Source: Castor canadensis | Lineage: Eukaryota > Chordata > Mammalia > Rodentia > Castoridae | NCBI RefSeq assembly: GCF_047511655.1 | Contig: NC_133401.1 | Location: forward strand, 16,152,001-16,216,000 | Direction: 5' to 3' | DNA: 64,000 bases | Shown: piece after piece, positions 34,201 to 43,200 of the stretch | How the letters are laid out: each line of letters starts with the position of its first letter | Position numbering within the stretch: the first letter of the stretch is position 1 | Notes under the pieces: generated by a model | Databases searched by the model: none | What the model was told of the DNA's origin: nothing | What the model saw: only the letters and a program-made list of their open reading frames with translations | Program-made: the position numbers and the translations under genes

Positions 34201-37200
34201 ATACCATTGAGCAGACATTTGTCTACACACCTCTCATCCTGGCATCCAGTCTGCCTGCTGGTGACTGTTCACTCTTGGACAGAGCCATACGTTCCCACCC
34301 TCCACGTGTTCATCACTCGCCCCACTCCTGAACACCCATTACCCGCCTCCCCCCCCCCCGCCCCGTCTTCTGCCCACCTCCTCTTCAGTTCACCATCTGT
34401 CCGTTCCCCTCCTCCCTCATATCCGTAGCAGCTCACTCATGTCCACCTTTCTGTCCTGCCATCCACTGTGTGGTGCTTGCTGCTACCTAAGCCCCAGGCC
34501 AGCCTGGGGAATGCAGAGCTGATCACTCCCTCCCTGAAGTCTGCTTAGTCTGGTGGGCTGTCCGCCCCACCTCTGGGGCACTGCCCCTTCTCCATTCTCT
34601 CCCTGGCTTTGGCCCCTGACAGCCTTTCTCTTGGTGCAGATGTGGAGGTGGATGTGGATGAGCTGAACCAGGAGCAGGTGGCAGATCTCAATAAACAGGC
34701 CACAACCTATGGCATGGCTGACGGGGACTTCGTCAGGTGAGGCCTGCCTGCCAACACCCTGCCTTCTTTTTGTCCATACCTCTGGTACCAACAGCCACCC
34801 TACTACTGGGCCTGTGTGATGGGTACTTGTGACCCCACTTTGTGTACAAGCCGAGGCTATACCTCACATTGTACAGCCAGCCCTGTTCAGTATGGCCAAG
34901 GGCAAATGGCCCCTCAAAGCTCCCTGGGATCTTAGGGCTGGTGAACAGCGCCCTCTAGGGGAGCAGCTTCGGTAGCTGAGGTTTCCTATCCAGATTGGCA
35001 CCATCTGATACAGTGCACTGTATTACCTTGGTCCCTGTTTTCTCCTCTAGTGTGTTGACCCAACAGTTGCTGAATTCTTGTGTTTTTTTGTTGTTGTTTT
35101 GTTTTTGTTTTTGTTTGTTTTTTGAGACAGGATCTTCCTTTGTAGCCCAGACTGACCTTGAATTTGCTCTATAGCTCAGGCTTGCCTTGAATTGGATATT
35201 ATACAGCTTCAGCTTCCCAAGTGCTAGGATTATAGATGTATACTGCTCTACCCAGTACTTAGTGCTTAATTCTGGTGCTTTTTTTTTTTTTTGTGGTGCT
35301 GGGGCTTGAACTCAAGGCCTTCACCTTGAGCCACTTCACCAGCCCTTTTTTGTGAAGGTTTTTTTCGAGATGGGGTCTTGCGGAACTGTTTGTCTGGGGT
35401 TGATTTTGAACCGCCATCTTCCTGATGTCTGCCTCCTGAGTAGGTAGGATTACAGGCATGAGCCACCGGTACCTGGCTTTTGCTGTGTTTTTGATGGCAC
35501 TGGGGTTTGAACTTGGCCTCATGCTTGCTAGGCAGGCACTCTTCCACTTGAGCCATGCCTTTAATCTTTTCTGCTTTAGTTATTTTTTAGGTAGGGACTT
35601 GTGTTTTTGCCTGGGCCAGCCTGGACCTTGATCCTCCTACTTTGCCTCCCACCCGTGTATCTGGGATGACAAGCACACACTATGATGCCCATCTTTTTAG
35701 TTGAGATGGGGATGTTCATTAACTTTCCCTGTTGTCCATACCCCTCTCCCTCGGTCTTAAAACATGATTCTCTGGATCTCTGCCTCCCAAGTAGCTGCTG
35801 GGATTACAGGCTCTACTCTTAGCTAGGTTCTGAACTCTTTCTTTCTTTTTTTTTTTTTTTCCATGTTCTTGGGGTTTGAACCCAGGGTTTCATGCTTACA
35901 AAGAAGGTGCTCTACCACTTGAGCCATACTTCCAGTCCACTTTGGCCCTGGTTATTTTGGAGCTAGGATCTTGAGAACTGTTTGTCTGAGCTGGTCTCAA
36001 ACGCCAATCCTCCCAATCTCAGCTTCCCAGGTAGTCAGTATTACAGGTTTGAGCCACCAGTGCCTGGCTTTAAGTTCTGAACTCTTAATACCAAATCTAG
36101 TGCCTGGGCCATGGAAGGTGCTCAGTAAATTGTATGGAATGTTTCAAAGATGGGACAAGATGACATGGGGTACCTCTCTACCAGGGCTCCGCTCACTCAC
36201 ATTGTGACCTATGCCCCCTCCATGGTGATTCCCCCACTCCACCCCTTTGTAGGATGCTTCGGAAAGACAAGGAGGAGGCAGAGGCCATCAAACACGCCAA
36301 GGCCCTGGAGGAAGAGAAAGCCATGTACTCGGTGAGGGCTGGGGGCCGAAGGGGGCAGGGTAGTCCTCAGGGAGGGCATACTCCTAACACGCTTGGCCCC
36401 TTCCTCAGGGCCGTCGTTCACGGCGCCAGCGGAGAGAGTTCCGGGAGAAGCGGCTGAGGGGCCGCAAGATCAGTCCACCAAGGTAGGGCTTCTCCCCTGG
36501 GCCTCCCCCACCAGTCAGTCCCAGAGACTCTGAGGGCAGGATTCAGGGCAGGAGGGTTCTTTGGAGGTCGAGTTTGGCTAGAGGAGAGTCCTAATGGGGC
36601 ACTAACTGGTCTGAAGTGACTGTTTGGAGGTAGTAATGGCCTTGGGGCATGTGGGCGCTTTCCCCTGCCAACCGTTCCCCTCATCCTGCTGGGTTTGGGG
36701 TCTTGCATCCCTCCCCAGGAGCCACTGGGGAACGGATGGATGGCTGCCATCAGCACTGGCTGGAGGAGGAGAGGGCTCTGCCCTGCTCTACTACTTGGTG
36801 CCATCTCTGTCAGAGTGGAAAAGTGACTCCCCTTTGTGACCTGCGGTTTCCTCCTTGGGAAACTGGGGCACCATCGCCTGCCAGGAGAGGGCATTGGGCC
36901 AGCCACCCCTTGGAGGTCTTGGGTGAGCAGTCCAACATGGACTTCTGGGCCTCGTGGCCCAGGGCAAAGCCGCACCTCTTTTTGTCACATCTCTGTTAAA
37001 GGACAGGGATTGAGGGTGCTGGGAGGCTTAAAGGATGCTGTGGGCTTAGGGTTTGGTGTGTAAAATATTAGAGAGCAGAACTGACTTGGGTCTGGTAGCT
37101 CACACTTATAATCTCAGCTACTCTGGAGGTTAATTGGGAATATCAAGGTTTGAGGCAAGCTGGGGCAAAACGTTAGGACCCCATCTCAATAAGGTGGGCC

Positions 37201-40200
37201 TGGTGGCCTGCGCCTGTGATCCTAGCTGTGCGGGATCACACAGCTAGGATCTTGGTCTGAGGCTGGCCCAGGGCTAAAACATAAGATCCTATCCAAAAAA
37301 ATTAAGTAAAATGGGCTGGGGGGTGTGGCTCAAGTGGTAGAGCACCTGCCGAGCAAGCACAAGGCCCTAAATTTAATCCCCAGTACCACCAACATGAATA
37401 AAAAAGAGCAGCACTGATTCTTGCTGCCATTGTCATTAGCATAGAGACATCATGTCTGTGTGGTCAGTAAAAGCTTGGGGCCACATGGCCTGAAATTAAA
37501 CATGGCTCTTTCATTTCATTTATGAGCTGTGTGACCGTGGGCAAATGACTTGACCTCTCTGGGCTGCTGTCTCATCAGAGAGTTATTGTGAAAAACCACT
37601 GAGTTGGTTGCTGTAAAGCACTTAGTGCCTGGCACATACTAAGCAATTCAGAGTGTGACTATTTTAGTCTTCTTATCGGTAAGCCAGAACCCAGTTAAAC
37701 CTGTGAGGGAGGGGAGCAGGGGAGGGCTGCTGCACGGGTGTGTTGCTCTGGGGTCGGGTGGGTGAACTCCATCAGACCCTCAGATGGGGGCTAGGTCCAA
37801 GTCCACATCAGCTGAGATGCACACCCTCCTCACCTGCCCTGTCCGTCCTCTCCACAGCTATGCCCGCAGAGACAGTCCCACCTATGACCCCTACAAGCGG
37901 TAAGTGAGGGTCTGTGTGAGGGTGCAGCCTCGTCCTCGGCCACTCCACAGTCACATACACTGTACACCGCGATCTTTGGGGTTGTGGGTCTTTAGCATTC
38001 GGTGTTCCCGGCTTTTTCTTCAAATTTGAGCCTTTATCTTTCTAGTTTAAATACAGTTCAGTCTTTGCTACAATCCATCAAACGTGGCAGGAAGGGGTGA
38101 CTTTGGAACCAAGTCTCTTTGATTAATTAGAAATGACTAGTGAGAAGTATGTGGCACTGAGTGCTTGTCCCAGGTGTAGGGTGGGTGTGGCAGTGGTTAG
38201 GCCCCCACCAGTGGGACAGGCTGTCTAACTCCACTTCCATTCTCTGAGCTCTGGGAGACTCAGGTCCATTCAGGTCCACTCAGCCTGGACAGAGTAAGGA
38301 GGGGCAGGGTGGTCCTGGTGCTATGGAAGGTGCGGTTAGTGTTCTGTGTGTGGGAGTTAGGGATTTTATGAGAATGGAACTGTACACACTTGTACTTGAG
38401 AGCTCCTTCTTGCCCATTTTTACTGGGTTTTGTGGGGCTGGGAGTAGGGCTCAGGGTCTCTGACTCCCTCCCTGGCTCTCCAGCACTGCTCGGGGCTGTC
38501 ATCTTCCTTGCTCCGGAAGGAAGCTGAACTGCCTCCTGCACGCTGGCCCTCTTACAGGTCACCCTCGGAATCCAGCTCTGAGTCCCGTTCACGCTCGCGC
38601 TCCCCGAGCCCAGGCCGCGAGGAGAAGATCACCTTCATCACCAGTTTTGGGGGCAGCGACGAGGAGGCAGCTGCAGCTGCTGCTGCAGCCGCTGCATCAG
38701 GGGCCGCCCCAGGGAAGCCCCCTGCGCCCCCGCAGCCTGGCGGCACCGCGCCGGGACGCAATGCCAGCGCCCGGTCGGTAACGCACGCTCGCTGCCCTCC
38801 CTACGACCCCCGGCGGCCGCGGGCATGGGGGGCAGTACGCGGACGGAGAGGGCCCTGGGCAGCTGGCCTGCGGTACTGACCAGTCCTCTGTGCCACCTGC
38901 AGCCGCCGTTCCTCCTCTTCCTCCTCCTCTTCTGCTTCGAGGACCTCCAGTTCCCGCTCCAGCTCCCGCTCTCGTTCCAGTTCCCGCCGCGGAGGCGGGG
39001 GCTACTACCGCTCTGGCCGCCATGCCCGCTCCCGTTCACGCTCCTGGTCCCGTTCGCGCTCCCGCTCCCGGCGCTACTCTCGTTCCCGCAGCCACGGCAG
39101 GCGACACTCTGTTGGTGGCTCCCGTGATGGCCACCGCTACTCTCGTTCACCAGCCCGGCGTGGCGGGTATGCGCCCCGGCGCAGAAGCAGGTGTGTGTGC
39201 ATATGTGGTCGGGCCAGTTTGTGCCATTTTGGAGAGGGAGGTGACCTGCCTGGGCAGAGGGGATAGGCCCAGGCCACTGCTCTTCTCTCTGGAAACTCTT
39301 AGTTTGAACGGGGCAGTGTAGGTATCCACTGTGTTCAGAGAGTGCCAAGCATGTGCCTGTGGGGGCAGAGCCTAGCCACCTGGCTCAGGAACTCTCTGGG
39401 ACCTTTATCCCTGCTCCCAGAACATTCTTTCAAGGCTGCAGGGAGCAGAAGTGCAGTGTGCTGTATGGTTGCAGGAAGAACCTGGGAATCCAGTGATATC
39501 CCAGTGGAGGAGGCAAGGGTTGCTGGGAAGAGGACTGAAGAATAGTTGGGGGGAGCATCTCCCCTCCTCCCCTTTGCAGGTAGGGCAGGTGGAAGGCAGG
39601 GTCTCTGCTGAGCAGATGCAGCAGCCACATGGGTGTGGCCATGCTGATGAGCTCTGGGCCTCCATGTGGGGACTAGAGACAGCTGCTGCATTCTGATGGA
39701 GCCCTGTGCAGGCGTGCCATGAAATCACAGAAGGCACTTAGAACAAGGCCTGGCCCAGGGTGTGTGCTGTTCCTGTCATCAGCATTGCTACCTGTACTGT
39801 GGCACAGGTCATGTCAGCCACCTGTGGGAGCCGGCAGCTAGAGCAGAGGTTCCAGCTGCTCCTACTACAGAGATAGCACGTGTGCTCTTGGTGCATCATT
39901 GACTACCCAGTGATCGGCTGGGTGCTGCCCTGGCTTCCTTTTTTTCAAGAGCAGTTGAGAGTCTGGAATTTTAAAGGATAGCTCTTGTTTTCTCAGTACT
40001 GACAGCAAATACTAATTCACAAAAACCCGAGATGAGGGCTGGTGGCTGATCTTGAGACTCTGGTTCAGTCCTCGCTACTGACAACAAAACAAAACAAGGT
40101 AGCCTGGCAAAGACAACTTCTGACTGGGTGGGTACTGGCTTCCAGGTCATTTCCTGCAGCCTGATCCCAGGTGAAAGGTTTGGGGCAGGGACCACGAGAC

Positions 40201-43200
40201 TCAGGGGTGCTCTGGCTTGGGAGTCCCTGCAAGGATTCAGTTGTGTTCCTGAGACTTGTGGGGGCAGAGGGATCCTTGCAAGTGTCAAAACCCTGAACCC
40301 CAGCAAGAAGAGGGTGAGGGCACCCTGGAACACAACCTTGAGCTGGATGGATATGGCATGGAAAGGGCTCCCAAGGTCACCTGCCAGGAAGTCAACCAGC
40401 GGTGTCTAGGAAGAGAGGAGCCAGTGGTACGGGGTACTGTCTTAGGCCTCTTGTGTCTAGTGAGTTGTCTGTGTAGAGGGACGGTGGCAGGGATCAGCGG
40501 GGACTTGTGAGAAAGAGCAGTGGAGGGGCACACCGGCATTCCATGGAGCCTCACAGGAGGCAGGGAGCTCAGATGGGCTGAGTGCCTCCAACCCCTGTAG
40601 CCTCATGGCCTTTCTCTTGCCCCACTCTGCCCTACCGCACCCCCAGGAGTCGCTCCCGTTCTGGGGACCGCTATAGGCGGGGAGCCCGGGGCCCCCGGCA
40701 CCACAGCAGCAGCCGCAGCCGTAGCCACAGTAGCTGGTCCCTCAGTCCGTCCCGCAGCCGCAGCCTGACCCGCAGCCGAAGCCACAGCCCCAGCCAGAGC
40801 CAGAGCCGAAGCCGCAGCCGCAGCCGCAGCCGCAGCCAGAGTCACTCACCATCGCCCCCAAGGGAGAAGCTGACCCGGCCGGCAGCATCCCCTGCTGTGG
40901 GCGAGAAGCTGAAAAAGTGAGTCCGAGGGGGGCAGCTGGCAGGGGCATCAGTCTTGGAGGGGGGTGGGTAGTCTACCTACTGCTTTTGTTCTCACTGTGG
41001 AAATGTGGTCATGACTGGGGGGATGGTCTGAGGAGGACATAGCCATATTCCAGGAGGTTCGTCACAGCTTTGTCATGGGTAAAGGGTCAAAGGGTACATG
41101 TCCCTGCCTTGGAGGTTCTGTAGGGGGAGAAAATGGATTGGAGAGGGAGGTGGTGACTCCCTGGGGGTCTGAGGCTCATGACCTTGGCTCTTTGGTCGGA
41201 GGTCAGTGCTGAAGCTATGGGGTAGAGGTTACATCTCCATTTCCCACCCAGGACTGAGCCTGCCGCTGGTAAAGAGACAGGAGCTGCCAAAGTCAGTAAG
41301 AATTTGGAACTCGCCCGTCTAAGTCCCGCCAGCAGCAGTGCCCGAGCTGGGCCCGGTGGGCCTGTGGGGGGCCCAGGGAGCCGGGAGAACAGCCCAGGGA
41401 TGGGGGAGGAAGAGGGCCTGCCCTAAGAGCCATGTCCCCTCTTTGCCTCACTGCATACTGGGCTCCACTGTCCCTGAGCCTTGCAGAGCCTTGTGGTCAT
41501 GTCTGCCCCTCCCCCCACTTCCTGCAAATCCCAGGCTCTTGGCTGAGGTGGCTTGGGGGAGCTCCAGGACACCCACCCCCTCTCTGCCTCTTCTCCCCTT
41601 CCCCAGCCCAAGTTGACACCACAGGAGAAGCTGAAGCTGAGGATGCAGAAGGCGCTGAACAGGCAGTGTAGGTCCCACCCCTGTTCCCGGGCTCCTGCCT
41701 GTTTTCTCTGTCAGGCAGCACTGGGGACCCTGGCCCTAGCTGAAGCTGGAGGCTTCCCCTGGCAGGGAGGCACCTCAGGGAGGAGGGGTGCATCCATTTT
41801 GCTGCCATGCCCAGTGTTGGGCAGCCTGGCTCTTGAGGCCACCTCAGCCCTATGTCTTCCAGTCAAGGCGGATAAGAAGGCAGCTCAGGAGAAGATGATC
41901 CAGCAGGAGCACGAGCGGCAGGTCAGGAAGGAAGGTGATGGGGGTTCGGGGGGGGGGGGGCCCTGGCCAGCCTGGCCAGTCTTTTGCTTTTTTGCCTCTG
42001 TGCCTCATGACCCCACTCTGCTGCAGGAACGGGAGGATGAACTGCGTGCCATGGCCCGCAAAATCCGGATGAAGTAAGGCCCCCTCCTGTGACAGTGCCT
42101 CACCTCGCCTACAGGGCAGTGCCTGGCCCTCCGGCTCCTCTCCCTGTCTTCTAACTGCAAGCCTTTGCTGTCCCTCGGCATGCCAGCTTCTTCCCCACAT
42201 CCCCTAGGCCTCTCACCTCACTCAGAACCCCTTCCCGACCATCTGTCCAGAGCAGTGCCCAAAACCCTGTCCTTCACCTGGTATGAGCTTGGTGTTTTCT
42301 GTTAGGCACTTATGTGTCTCCTCTAAATTAGGTCTCTGTCCTCAGTGCCTAATAGAGTAAGTGGGGTTTTTTATGTTGTTTTGGCTTGCTAGATAGGTGC
42401 TCTACTGCTTGAGCCACTCTGCCAAGTCCATCAGTGTTTGGTTAAAATGTGAACTGAAGCCATTTGCTGGCTCACTGGTGGAAGCAGTGGCTTCTCTCTC
42501 TGCTTTCTCTTTTCTGTCCTCCATTGCAGTGTTGAGTTGGGTATTGGGTAAGGGTCCCTGAGCCTGGATCACAGATTTGGGGTTCAGTTCTGCCTGTCTC
42601 TCTGACCACGTGGCCCTGATGCTGGTACTTGCCTCCTGATGCCTCACTTGAAGTGGGACAGTCCTCAATATCCACCTCATGGGCAGCCAGGATTAGTGCC
42701 TGCAGGAGCTCAGCTCACCCAGGTCCCGTAGCACTATGTGTTAGCAAGGAGGGATCAGTCGGGCAAGGTCTTGTGCCTGAGTTGTTTCTGGTTCCACTCT
42801 ATTGCTGTGAGTCAGTAAGCAGCAGCTCACCCTCTCTGAGCTGAGCCTCCTTCCTGAGACAGGTAACATCTGTGCCCATCCCACAGAGCTACTCCAGGAA
42901 GCCTATGCCCAACACCCGGACCTGTTGCTATTTCCACTTGTTGCTGTTGTGTTTACTGCACGTCCACGTGGGGGCTGCGGAGGAGGCCCTGTATTGCTCT
43001 TAAGTGGAGGAGGGCCAGGTGCTGGGGGCTTAAACCTGCAGTCGCAGCTACGCAGGAGGCAGAGATCAGGAGTATTGTGGTTCAAAGCCAGCCTGGGCAA
43101 ATAGTTCACGAGACTCTATCTCAAAAAAAAAAAACTCATCACAAAAATAGGGCTGGTGGAGTGGCTAAAGGTGTAGGCCCTGAGTTCAAGCCCCAATGCC

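Noticed and set aside
38638-39348. A 236-codon minus-strand frame opposite the CLASRP RS exons
   Set aside because: It is the mirror of RS-repeat codons and crosses a CLASRP intron; Gly/Ser/Asn-rich with no family.
40647-40916. Tandem DNA repeat or array in the AGCCGC-rich stretch
   Set aside because: It is the codon pattern of the CLASRP Arg/Ser repeats, in frame throughout, not an independent repeat array.
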